Positions 1 to 7,501 of a DNA stretch of 14,546 nucleotides are shown here, in pieces. The notes under the pieces are model-generated. The model saw nothing but the letters and a program-made list of their open reading frames with translations, was not told the DNA's origin and did not search any database. Origin of the DNA: CAYUWG01 sp964448285 (GTDB lineage Bacteria; Bacteroidota; Ignavibacteria; SZUA-365); assembly GCA_964448285.1 (NCBI GenBank), contig CAYUWG010000080.1, positions 1 to 14,546 of the forward strand, written 5' to 3'. Position 1 is the stretch's first letter; the number at the start of each line of letters is the position of its first letter. The translations under genes were made by a program, and so were the position numbers.

Positions 1-186
1 TTTGATTTGGATCGAGTGGCCTGATTACTAATGACAAGTTCAATGATTGGGCACTAAAGGGCTTGCTGTTCAAAAAAAAAGCAGGCAGGCTCTGCAATAA
101 GTGCCCGTTCTGGTTCGAATTCATCAATGGCACAGTCTTGTTGCCCGGTTGCAGTGCGATTGAGTTTCTCTAATACCGTAGCACCT

Positions 187-1722
187 ATGAAGCACCTCTT
201 TACTCATTTCCTTATCCTCTCACTTTCATTGACAGCGTACTCGGCCACGAAAACATGGACGCAAAACGGTTCTGCGAAGTCGTGGAATACGGCAAACGCT
301 TGGTCACCGAGCGGCGTACCCGCGGCAGGCGATAACGTCATCATCGATGGAAGCGGTTCAGCGCCGATTCTGCTTGATGCAAACACGGCAAACCTCGGCT
401 CGTTCACGATGACCGGAGGGAGCGTGCAGTTCTCCGCCGATATCTCTTTGAACGTTGCCGGCTCCGTGTCAATAACCGGCGGATCACTGACGGGGAACGG
501 GATCGTTCACCTCAACGGAAGCAATGCACAGACACTCGAAGCCGTGACTCTCAATTCGCTTACAATCGATAATGCAGCAGGCGTCTCTCTGTCGAGCAAT
601 GTTACGGTGACAGGGACGTTATCGCTTACGAACGGGCGTCTGCGTCTCGGCGATTATCATGTGAAACTCAGTTCATCGGCTGCGATAAGCGGGTCGTTCT
701 CGTCATCGAACATGATCGTGACGAACGGAACGGGAGAGTTGAGAAAGGAATTTTCCTCAACCGGGTCGTTTCTTTTTCCGATAGGGGATATCAGCGGAAC
801 GACCGAGTACTCGCCTGTCACGTTGGATTTCACGTCCGGGACTTTCGCTGCTGGTGCGTTTGCGGGAGTACGCGTTGTCGATGACGCGCATCCGGACCAA
901 AGCGGTATGAATGCTTACCTCTCGCGTCAATGGTTCGCGACGGCTTCGGGAATTACGACCTACACCTGCAACCCCGCGCTCACGTACGTCGATGCGGACA
1001 TCAACGGGAATGAAGCCTTTTTGCAACTCGGGCAATTGGAGAATGCGAACTGGAGTATCGTCGGGGACTGCGATCCGTTCTCCAACACACTCAACGGCGT
1101 CATGATGAACTCGCTCGCGTTGACCACCGGTATCGAGAGCGTACCGTTGCCGGTTGAACTCGTCTCATTCTCAGCGTCGTTTCTAAACGGCAATGTGAAG
1201 CTCATCTGGAAAACAGAGTCGGAGAGCAACAACTATGGATTCGAGATACAGAAATCGCTCGATGGAAAGACGTGGCAAACGACCGGTTTCGTTGAAGGCG
1301 CAGGGACGAGCAACACATCCCGCAGCTACAGCTATGTCGATGCGACCGGTGACACGTTCGGCGCTCCCGTAATGCACTATCGCCTGCGGCAAATAGACCG
1401 GGATGGAACGCAATCCTATTCAGGCGTGGCTACAGTGAAGCTTGCAGGCAGAACCGAATCGCTTGCCTTGAACCAGAACTATCCGAACCCCTTCAACCCC
1501 GCAACGACGATTTCCTTTACGTTAGCCCGGCAAGAAAGCATCACCTTGGTAATCACCGACGCGTCAGGCCGCCACGTTGCAACACTGATCGATAACGAAG
1601 CATTGTCAGCCGGTAACCATCTCGTGAGTTTCACGGCATTCGAACTTCCGAGCGGGACGTATTTCTCCACCCTCATCACACCGGATGCGACGATCACCCG
1701 GTCGATGCGACTGATGAAATAA
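187..1722 (+). CDS. T9SS-sorted secreted beta-strand-repeat protein (paralogue 1)
   Basis: This 511-residue protein is predicted to be exported by Sec, moved across the outer membrane by the type IX system, and released or attached at the surface; its substrate or role is unknown. Start ATG 187 is preferred over the in-frame ATG at 127 because it opens directly on a signal peptide (MKHLFTHFLILSLSLTAYSA). No clear Shine-Dalgarno is visible. Residues about 25-150 are Gly/Ser/Thr/Asn-rich short beta-strand repeats (a LxSLTIDN unit at 122-129), as in solenoid surface proteins. About 320-415 is an Ig/FN3-like module with the PVELVSF...NNYGFE pattern common just before sorting domains. The last 85 residues form the T9SS type A sorting domain, with NQNYPNPFNP at 429-438, a GRHVATL strand and a C-terminal Lys. 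It is paralogous to the next gene in its C-terminal two thirds. The family call is firm; the function is unknown. Confidence 0.88.
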   Translation: MKHLFTHFLILSLSLTAYSATKTWTQNGSAKSWNTANAWSPSGVPAAGDNVIIDGSGSAPILLDANTANLGSFTMTGGSVQFSADISLNVAGSVSITGGSLTGNGIVHLNGSNAQTLEAVTLNSLTIDNAAGVSLSSNVTVTGTLSLTNGRLRLGDYHVKLSSSAAISGSFSSSNMIVTNGTGELRKEFSSTGSFLFPIGDISGTTEYSPVTLDFTSGTFAAGAFAGVRVVDDAHPDQSGMNAYLSRQWFATASGITTYTCNPALTYVDADINGNEAFLQLGQLENANWSIVGDCDPFSNTLNGVMMNSLALTTGIESVPLPVELVSFSASFLNGNVKLIWKTESESNNYGFEIQKSLDGKTWQTTGFVEGAGTSNTSRSYSYVDATGDTFGAPVMHYRLRQIDRDGTQSYSGVATVKLAGRTESLALNQNYPNPFNPATTISFTLARQESITLVITDASGRHVATLIDNEALSAGNHLVSFTAFELPSGTYFSTLITPDATITRSMRLMK

Positions 1723-1760
1723 AGGCCATGAACTTGATCACACAGATCAACCTATGGAGT

Positions 1761-1800
1761 TTTCGCACACAAGGCGCAGCCCACAGCGCCCCAAGCGAAA
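1761..1800 (+). other. Nested stem-loop in the gap between the two cargo genes
   Basis: An outer stem TTTCGC (1761-1766) pairs with GCGAAA (1795-1800). Inside it GGCGC (1773-1777) pairs with GCGCC (1786-1790) around an 8-nt loop. A smaller hairpin, TTGATC-acaca-GATCAA, lies just upstream at 1734-1750, and a third, GCTGT-acag-ACAGC, at 1831-1844. None is followed by a convincing T-run, so these look more like RNA-processing or attenuation elements than an intrinsic terminator. No ORF or clear promoter was seen in 1723-1873. Confidence 0.35.
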
Positions 1801-1873
1801 TACAAACACACCATCACCTTTTCGAAAGGAGCTGTACAGACAGCATTTCTTCACTATTTCAACGAGGTAGATT

Positions 1874-4387
1874 ATGAAACAGAGTGAAAGGCTTTTCGCA
1901 GCAACTCAACCTGCATTTGGCAGCATTGGAAAAATGCTCGTTGCTATAGCAGCAATGCAGGCTATTCTGACAATTACTAGCTTTGGGCAGACCGCTGGTG
2001 ATTATAGATCTGCCGGAACAGGGAATTGGAGTACGCTTGGCACCTGGGAACGCTATAGTGGTTCAGTCTGGGCTACCCCAACTTCGTCAGAAGGTTATCC
2101 TGGAGAAAACTCAGGGACAGGAAACGTATCTATTTTAGCAAGCCACACAGTCACAATGGACGTTTCACCAGCAAATGCAATTGGTACATTAGATCTTTCT
2201 GCGAGTGGGACATCTTCTCTGCTTTCCATCGGATCATATGTAGTAAATGTTTCTGGAGGAGCGACCATTAATGGCACATCGAAAAGTAATGGCCATTCAA
2301 ATAAGATTACTGTAGGCAGCGGGCAATTGAATATTCTGGGTAACCTGTCAGTATCTGGTAATTGCCCAGGAGGCAATCAAAGGAAAGGAATTCTGGAAAT
2401 AGGGGCCGGTACAGTAAATGTGTCGAGTGATTTATCTGCAACTAGCAGCGCCTGTACTGAAATAATTTTTTCTGGATCCGGTGAATTACAAGTCGGTGGA
2501 GCATTTATTAAAGGAGCTTCATCTACATTTACTACGTCCTCTGGTTGCACTGTTACTTACGACGGTCCAGGTAATCAATCTATCGTAGCCTTAACATACG
2601 AGAATCTAAAAACCGCTGGGGGTGGGATAAAATCGCTAACCGCAGGAGGAACTGCAATAAATAGTACATTTACTGTCGGTTCAAGTACAACGGTTGATGT
2701 TGGCGGTATTCTGCCTAATATGCCTGGAGGTTCCACTCTCATTATTAATGGAACTCTGGATTTTACCTCATCTTTCGGCAAAATACAGAGTGGAACCTCA
2801 GGTACAACAACTTTGACTATGGGTTCAAGCGGTACAATTCGAACGATGGATGAATCAGGCCTTGGACCGATAACCAATGGATCGTTAGAAACTCAGAGCG
2901 GCGGCTCCTGGGATGTTAGCAGCATAAGTACAAACGGCACTGTAGAATATTACCGCAGTACTACAAACGTTCAAACGATTACCGATCGTGACTACAATAA
3001 CCTCACTATAACGGGATCAACTCAGACAAAGACATGGACACTTGTTGCTGATAGAACGGTCAACGGTAATCTTACTGTAAATACTGGAGCGCCATTTACC
3101 GTGTCAGGCACGCAGACGATCAACCTTAAAGGCAATTGGTCCAACAACGGTGCATTCACCGCCGGTACGAGCACATTCAACATGAACGGCACTTCTGCTC
3201 AAACCATGTCTGGCTCAACCTTCAACAACCTCACAATCGATAACAGTGCCGGTGTGACGCTCTTAACGGATGAAATAGTAAACGGCACACTGACACTCAC
3301 AAACGGCCGACTCACGCTTGGGGCGTATAACCTCACGCTCGGTACATCGGCTTCGATCAGCGGGAGTCCTTCTTCCTCAAAAATGATCGTGACGAACGGC
3401 GCCGGCAAGCTGATAAAAGAATACTCAGGGACAGGGTCGTTTACATTTCCTGTTGGTGATAACACCGGTCCAAATTATTCACCCGCAACGATCAACGTTA
3501 CGTCAGGTTCTTTCAGTAGTGCGCATATCGGCGTTCGAGTCACAGACGCGGCACATCCGAACATTGGCAGCCCGACGAGCTATATTACACGTTACTGGAC
3601 AGTCACCTCAAGCGGCATTTCATCCTTTTCAGCTTCATGCGGTTTTGTCTATGTCGATGGAGACATCGTCAATTCTGAAGGTATTGACCTCGGCCGCTAT
3701 ACCAGCTCGTGGACTCTCGTCGGTGATGTCGACGCAGGTACTAATACACTTTCCACAGTTGGAGACATTTCCACATTCGGCGACTTCACAGGCGCAGAAC
3801 CTTCCGCCGTTCCCGTCGAGCTGACCTCTTTTTCCGGTCTCTATCGCAATGGCCGCGTGACGCTCTCTTGGAAGACGGCAACAGAGGTGAATAACTATGG
3901 CTTTGAGGTTCAGGTGTCGCACGAGGGCGAGTACTGGACGACGATCGGTTTTGTCGAAGGACATGGGACGGTAAATACGCCGCAGAGCTATTCCTTCGAG
4001 GATCGCATCACGGATCACGAGCGGAGTCACGGAACGCTTTCCTATCGACTGCGACAGGTAGATCGAGACGGTTCATACACGTTCTCACCCGTTATCATGA
4101 TCAACGTCGGGACATCGCCTCTGCAAGTATCACTCTTCCAGAATTATCCTAATCCGTTCAACCCCGAAACGAACATCGCTTTCATCCTCCCCGAATCGCA
4201 GGTTGTAAGCCTTGTTGTGTTCAATGCCTATGGGCGCGAAGTGCGGAAACTTTTAGACGAGCAGGAGATGGGTGCCGGTCAACACGTGGTTCCGTTTCAA
4301 ACGCAATCGCTTCCAAGCGGGGCGTACGTCTATAAGCTCATCACACCGGAAGGCACGATGCACCGCGTGATGACGATATCGAAGTAG
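1874..4387 (+). CDS. Large T9SS-sorted beta-strand-repeat surface protein (paralogue 2, mosaic)
   Basis: An 837-residue predicted surface or secreted T9SS cargo protein. GAGG at 1864-1867, 6 nt before ATG 1874, supports this start. The signal peptide is long (hydrophobic core about 20-38, cleavage near SFG/QTAGDY). Residues about 40-65 carry the GNWSTLGTWERYSG pattern seen at the N-terminus of many FCB secreted proteins. Repeated beta-strand units with a (Y/F)xNL(T/K) core sit at about 242, 374 and 450, suggesting a beta-solenoid. Residues about 640-740 form the Ig/FN3-like PVELTSF...NNYGFEV module. Residues 752-837 are the type A sorting domain with QNYPNPFNP at 756-764. From about residue 437 on it follows the first cargo gene domain for domain. 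Its first 400 codons are AT-richer: 22/60 GC at 2461-2520 against 35/60 at 3301-3360. Ligand and function are unknown. Confidence 0.87.
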   Translation: MKQSERLFAATQPAFGSIGKMLVAIAAMQAILTITSFGQTAGDYRSAGTGNWSTLGTWERYSGSVWATPTSSEGYPGENSGTGNVSILASHTVTMDVSPANAIGTLDLSASGTSSLLSIGSYVVNVSGGATINGTSKSNGHSNKITVGSGQLNILGNLSVSGNCPGGNQRKGILEIGAGTVNVSSDLSATSSACTEIIFSGSGELQVGGAFIKGASSTFTTSSGCTVTYDGPGNQSIVALTYENLKTAGGGIKSLTAGGTAINSTFTVGSSTTVDVGGILPNMPGGSTLIINGTLDFTSSFGKIQSGTSGTTTLTMGSSGTIRTMDESGLGPITNGSLETQSGGSWDVSSISTNGTVEYYRSTTNVQTITDRDYNNLTITGSTQTKTWTLVADRTVNGNLTVNTGAPFTVSGTQTINLKGNWSNNGAFTAGTSTFNMNGTSAQTMSGSTFNNLTIDNSAGVTLLTDEIVNGTLTLTNGRLTLGAYNLTLGTSASISGSPSSSKMIVTNGAGKLIKEYSGTGSFTFPVGDNTGPNYSPATINVTSGSFSSAHIGVRVTDAAHPNIGSPTSYITRYWTVTSSGISSFSASCGFVYVDGDIVNSEGIDLGRYTSSWTLVGDVDAGTNTLSTVGDISTFGDFTGAEPSAVPVELTSFSGLYRNGRVTLSWKTATEVNNYGFEVQVSHEGEYWTTIGFVEGHGTVNTPQSYSFEDRITDHERSHGTLSYRLRQVDRDGSYTFSPVIMINVGTSPLQVSLFQNYPNPFNPETNIAFILPESQVVSLVVFNAYGREVRKLLDEQEMGAGQHVVPFQTQSLPSGAYVYKLITPEGTMHRVMTISK

Positions 4388-4410
4388 AAGTCGAACTCAG
4401 GATAAAACAG

Positions 4411-4443
4411 AAGGCCCCTCGAACGAGAGGCCTTTTCTTTTTT
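4411..4443 (+). terminator. Rho-independent terminator after the cargo genes
   Basis: A 10-bp stem with one mismatch (AAGGCCCCTC at 4411-4420, GAGAGGCCTT at 4425-4434) closes a GAAC loop and runs into TTCTTTTTT. It lies 23 nt after the stop of the second cargo gene. The gene on the other strand ends at 4470, so the element sits between convergent genes. The A-rich flank at 4404-4408 could give it weak activity on the - strand as well. Confidence 0.88.
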
Positions 4444-4469
4444 CATGCGTGCGCGTGCTGTTTCTTCGA

Positions 4470-5024
4470 TCAACCTGCAAAGGAACGCGTGAACAATTCT
4501 TCGATTGCGCGGCGTCCGTTGTCTTCAAGGTGTCGCGTGCCTGTCCCTGTGAAGTGGACGTGTTGGATGACGGGTAAACCTGCATCTTCCCAGTGATCTT
4601 TCGCCCATTGGAACCAGGCATCCTTCGTCTGGTCGAATACGAAGAGCGGTTTGTTGCAGATCTTCCCGAACTCAGCTCCCCAGCCGGTACCGCCGCGCAC
4701 GGTGTTGTCGTCGAGAATTTTTCCGATGACATAGATTTCCTGTCCGCTGTTGATTTGATACCAGATCGTCTGGAGGATTTTTCGGAAGGTCGGCGTGCGC
4801 GGATACTCGCGATGCATGAGGCCGGAGACGTAGGTAAGGCTCACGTCTCCATTGAGCAACTCTTCGTGCGTCAGCGACCGGACGCCGCGCTCGCGATGGA
4901 TCTTGTGTCCATCGAACGTGAAATTGACTTCATCGATTCCGAATCGTTCGGCGGCTGCACCGAACGCCGCTTCCGATCCCGACGCTCCGCCACTGAATAG
5001 AATGCAGTCTTCAGCTTTTAACAT
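4470..5024 (-). CDS. SLOG-like (YpsA/DprA-fold) nucleotide-binding protein
   Basis: A cytoplasmic protein of 184 residues with no signal peptide. AGGAG at 5029-5033 lies 4 nt before the ATG and fixes the start. The N-terminus has a Gly-rich turn, FSGGASGSE (10-18). A second one, RGGTGWGAEFGK (110-121), is followed by a strand, KPLFVFDQ (125-132), and the C-terminus has TGTRxLxxxGxxAI (161-174). That order is known from SLOG superfamily Rossmann-like proteins, including stand-alone phage and bacterial members predicted to bind nucleotides or nucleotide-derived ligands. The exact subfamily and ligand cannot be assigned. It lies downstream of the amidase on the same strand with a 140-bp gap, so co-transcription is possible but not required. 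The family call rests on motif memory and not on an alignment. Confidence 0.62.
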   Translation of the reverse strand: MLKAEDCILFSGGASGSEAAFGAAAERFGIDEVNFTFDGHKIHRERGVRSLTHEELLNGDVSLTYVSGLMHREYPRTPTFRKILQTIWYQINSGQEIYVIGKILDDNTVRGGTGWGAEFGKICNKPLFVFDQTKDAWFQWAKDHWEDAGLPVIQHVHFTGTGTRHLEDNGRRAIEELFTRSFAG

Positions 5025-5120
5025 GATTCTCCTGTTGTGTTTTCAAAATGATGTTCCATGAAATACTGACGGCAAAGATACGGCAGAGAGTCCGTGATTT
5101 CATCGCTGATGTGCGAACCA

Positions 5121-5132
5121 TGTTTCGAAACA
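5121..5132. other. 12-bp perfect palindrome upstream of the SLOG-like gene
   Basis: TGTTTCGAAACA is self-complementary over all 12 bases. It sits in the 140-bp gap between the amidase stop and the SLOG-like start, 97 bp upstream of that start. It could be an operator. The hairpin it could form has too small a loop and no T-run, so it does not look like a terminator. No clear promoter was recognised in this gap. Confidence 0.3.
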
Positions 5133-5164
5133 CACACGCTCTCCCTTATCCCCATTGCGTTCGT

Positions 5165-6844
5165 TCACTCCTTGAGGCTCTTCTGGTATTCCTCGGCGAA
5201 TTTCTCAATAGCATTGTAAATGAGTTTCGCCATGTAGTTCTGTCCATCCTGTGATGCGAGGAACGCGTCGTCCTTCGCGTTCGAAAGGAAGCCCGTTTCA
5301 ATCAGGACGCCGGGCATGGATGCGCCAACGAGGACGTAAAAGCCGGCTTGCTTTACACCGAGACTCTTCATGTTTCTGCTGGCTTTCACTTCCGTGTGCA
5401 GCATCTCGGCGAAGCGCTCGCTGTACTTTACATACGCGCTGTGCGCCATGCTCGCGATGATGAAGTTCTCGTTCGAAAGATTCTTGTAACGCTCTTCGTA
5501 GTCCTGCTCGAACTTGATCACGGAGTTTTCGAACTCGGCAATGCGAATCGCTTCCTCGGTTCTTCCCGGTCGAAGGAGATAAACTTCGAAACCGTTCGCG
5601 CTCGTCGGTTTTTTCTCCGTCGAATTGCAGTGGATGGAGATGAAGAGCTTGCCTCCGGCTTCGTTCGCAATCTTTCCACGGCGATAGAGTTCGATGAACG
5701 TATCGTCCTTGCGCGTGTAAACTACTTTAACGCCTTTCATTTTCTTTTCGATCATCTCTCCGACTTTGAGGGAGATTCCGAGCGTGATGTTCTTCTCCTT
5801 CACGCCCGAAAGGCTGATCGCACCGGGATCCTTACCGCCGTGCCCCGCATCGATTACGATGACATCGAGCGCCCACTTCTTCGATTTATCCGTCTTCTTC
5901 GATTTGCCTTGCTGCTCTTCGCTGAAAATCTTCTGCACCTCCGCTTTCCGGTAGAGGAGCAAGAGGAGATCGTTGTTCGCTGCATCGCGCGTGAGATCTT
6001 CTGCTTGCACGGCGTTGTGCATTCGAAACTCGATCACGGCGTTTTTTCCCTCTTGTCTTGCCGTCACTGAGACTAAGTCTTCGCCCGAGATCGGCGTTTG
6101 GCGAAGTTCGTTCTCATCCACGCTCACATTCGGGATTTCGACGGCAAGCACGCTGCCGCTCAAAGGTTTGCTATGGAAACGTGTGAGATGTTTGTTGGAA
6201 TGAATCCGCACGAGTGTTCCGTTTTTCCGTGCATCGACGGTGAGACGCGGAATATCGACCACGGTGCGAACCTCTTCCGTGACTTCTTTCGGCGCAAGGT
6301 CTCCCTCTCCGGATTTCACGGGGTCTTGTGCTTGAGCGGGAGTCGTTTCTTTCTGTTTGGTTTTGCTTGTTGAAGGTTCGAAGGAGAGTGTGCGGTCATC
6401 CTGATTCCATGCGATGTCAGGTTTCCACGTGCGCGCCAGAAGCGGAAGCGAGTACTCTATCGGGATGTAAAATGCTTTCCCGCTCGAGATCACTTCAAAT
6501 GGTAACTGAAAAACCTCATCGATAGCGTTCGTCTTGTGTGAGATCACGACGATGAAGGGATTGTTTTCCGTCAGCTTCAAACGTTTCTCGCCGATGACGA
6601 ATTCGACTTTACTTTTTTCGGTATCGGCATACGATCGAAGCGCAAACGACTGCGCGACGTGGGTGAGCGAAACATACGTTTGCCTGTTGTGCTCGAAGGC
6701 AGGAATCGTCAGCGTCTTTTCACCGGCAATCAATTGCACGGTCTTCGAATCCCGCTGTGCTGCAGCGTGAGGAATGGAAAGAATGAATGCCGTGAACGGA
6801 ATTGCGAGGAGTCGGAGGGAAAGAGTGCGGTTCTTCGTGGTCAT
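5165..6844 (-). CDS. Periplasmic N-acetylmuramoyl-L-alanine amidase (Amidase_3)
   Basis: A zinc amidase that cuts the MurNAc-L-Ala bond and so removes stem peptides from glycan strands. The ATG at 6844 opens on a signal peptide (MTTKNRTLSLRLLAIPFTAF..., cleavage near HAAA/QRD) and gives 559 residues; a GTG at 6865 is a less likely start. Residues about 35-165 resemble the copper-amine-oxidase N-terminal domain often found before envelope hydrolases. About 195-305 is AMIN-like, which targets peptidoglycan or septal sites in this family. After a charged linker (about 305-322) comes Amidase_3. Visible active-site residues are His335 (DAGHGGKDPGA), Glu350 (GVKEKN), His405 (SIHCNS) and Glu516 (IETGFLSN), so the enzyme looks intact. 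It is divergent from the ndk-namZ operon, where a second peptidoglycan hydrolase lies, and may act in cell separation or turnover. Confidence 0.93.
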   Translation of the reverse strand: MTTKNRTLSLRLLAIPFTAFILSIPHAAAQRDSKTVQLIAGEKTLTIPAFEHNRQTYVSLTHVAQSFALRSYADTEKSKVEFVIGEKRLKLTENNPFIVVISHKTNAIDEVFQLPFEVISSGKAFYIPIEYSLPLLARTWKPDIAWNQDDRTLSFEPSTSKTKQKETTPAQAQDPVKSGEGDLAPKEVTEEVRTVVDIPRLTVDARKNGTLVRIHSNKHLTRFHSKPLSGSVLAVEIPNVSVDENELRQTPISGEDLVSVTARQEGKNAVIEFRMHNAVQAEDLTRDAANNDLLLLLYRKAEVQKIFSEEQQGKSKKTDKSKKWALDVIVIDAGHGGKDPGAISLSGVKEKNITLGISLKVGEMIEKKMKGVKVVYTRKDDTFIELYRRGKIANEAGGKLFISIHCNSTEKKPTSANGFEVYLLRPGRTEEAIRIAEFENSVIKFEQDYEERYKNLSNENFIIASMAHSAYVKYSERFAEMLHTEVKASRNMKSLGVKQAGFYVLVGASMPGVLIETGFLSNAKDDAFLASQDGQNYMAKLIYNAIEKFAEEYQKSLKE

Positions 6845-6923
6845 CTCGTGATTTGATGGTGACACACAACTGTCGGGTTGAAAAGTACGAAAAGATGACG
6901 AGAGAGGAAGTGTTCTTATGATC

Positions 6924-6933
6924 CATGATCATG
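6924..6933. other. 10-bp palindrome in the divergent amidase/ndk promoter region
   Basis: CATGATCATG is a perfect palindrome, 9 bp upstream of the -35-like hexamer of the ndk promoter candidate and 80 bp upstream of the amidase start. A site here could control both directions. Palindromes of this size also occur by chance, so support is weak. Confidence 0.22.
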
Positions 6934-6941
6934 AACCGTCG

Positions 6942-6970
6942 TTGGCTGACGCTTGCACGGCAAGTATATT
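6942..6970 (+). promoter_or_regulatory. Candidate sigma-70 promoter for the ndk operon
   Basis: TTGGCT (6942-6947) and TATATT (6965-6970) are separated by 17 bp. The -10 hexamer is identical to the one in the stronger promoter at 11167-11172. Transcription would begin near 6977, giving a leader of about 110 nt before the TTG start of ndk. Confidence 0.45.
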
Positions 6971-7074
6971 CGAAGTTCTTAGCAGGGAAGATTGAGGTTC
7001 ATTGACAGTCACTGCTTTCTGAACGCTTCAATCAACCCGACAACGAACCGCAAACAATCTCATCATTCAATAGC

Positions 7075-7080
7075 AAGGAG
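7075..7080 (+). promoter_or_regulatory. Ribosome binding site that decides the ndk TTG start
   Basis: AAGGAG lies 5 nt upstream of TTG at 7086. No ATG or GTG start fits the MERTLAILKPD N-terminus of the family, so this site supports the TTG. Confidence 0.8.
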
Positions 7081-7085
7081 AACCA

Positions 7086-7499
7086 TTGGAACGCACACTC
7101 GCAATTTTGAAACCGGACTGTGTTCGAAAAAACCTTATCGGCGAAGTGATCACGCACATCACGAAGGCAGGCTTCCGCATCGTCGCAATGCGCATGGTGC
7201 AACTGTCCGAAGCGACTGCCGGAGGCTTCTATGAGGTGCATCGAGAGAGGCCGTTTTTCGCCGACCTCGTGAAGTTCATGTCGTCAGGACCATGCGTCCC
7301 GATCGCGCTCGAAAAAGGAAACGCCGTCGCTGATTTCCGCACAGTCATCGGGGCGACGGATCCTGCGGAAGCCGCTGAAGGAACCGTGCGCAAACTTTAC
7401 GCCGATAGCAAAGGAGAGAATATCGTCCATGGTTCGGACAGCGTTGAAAATGCCCGCATCGAGATTTCGTATTTCTTCACCGGCAGCGAGCTGATCTGA
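7086..7499 (+). CDS. ndk: Nucleoside diphosphate kinase
   Basis: The cytoplasmic enzyme transfers the gamma-phosphate of ATP to other (d)NDPs through a phosphohistidine, balancing nucleotide pools. The protein is 137 residues, close to the usual 135-150. It starts with the typical ERTLAILKPDCVRKNLIGEV and contains GPCVPIALEK, with a Cys in place of the usual Val of the GPV motif, at about 68-77. The active-site loop is NIVHGSDS, with the phosphorylated His at 115. Translation starts at a TTG with a good AAGGAG site. It is the first gene of a + strand run; the Nudix gene begins 2 nt after its stop. Nothing suggests loss of function. Confidence 0.96.
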   Translation: MERTLAILKPDCVRKNLIGEVITHITKAGFRIVAMRMVQLSEATAGGFYEVHRERPFFADLVKFMSSGPCVPIALEKGNAVADFRTVIGATDPAEAAEGTVRKLYADSKGENIVHGSDSVENARIEISYFFTGSELI

Positions 7500-7501
7500 T
7501 C

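Noticed and set aside
49..106. Inverted repeat GGGCACT (49-55) / AGTGCCC (100-106) around a 9-A tract in the leader of the first cargo gene, possibly a riboswitch or a - strand terminator.
   Set aside because: Seven-base arms 44 nt apart are weak, the A-tract gives no T-run on the + strand, and no - strand gene ends here. Nothing else in 1-186 was convincing.
1820..1827. TTTCGAAA shared by the cargo-gene gap (1820-1827) and the SLOG upstream palindrome (5123-5130), as a possible common operator.
   Set aside because: Eight self-complementary bases recur easily, and the flanking bases differ.
4593..5000. A + strand open frame of 135 codons opposite the SLOG-like gene.
   Set aside because: The opposite strand has an AGGAG-supported start and Gly-rich nucleotide-binding motifs; this frame has neither.
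5348..6070. Long + strand open frame of 240 codons opposite the amidase.
   Set aside because: It is fully antisense to a gene with intact catalytic motifs, shows no recognisable domain, and is explained by the codon bias of the real gene.
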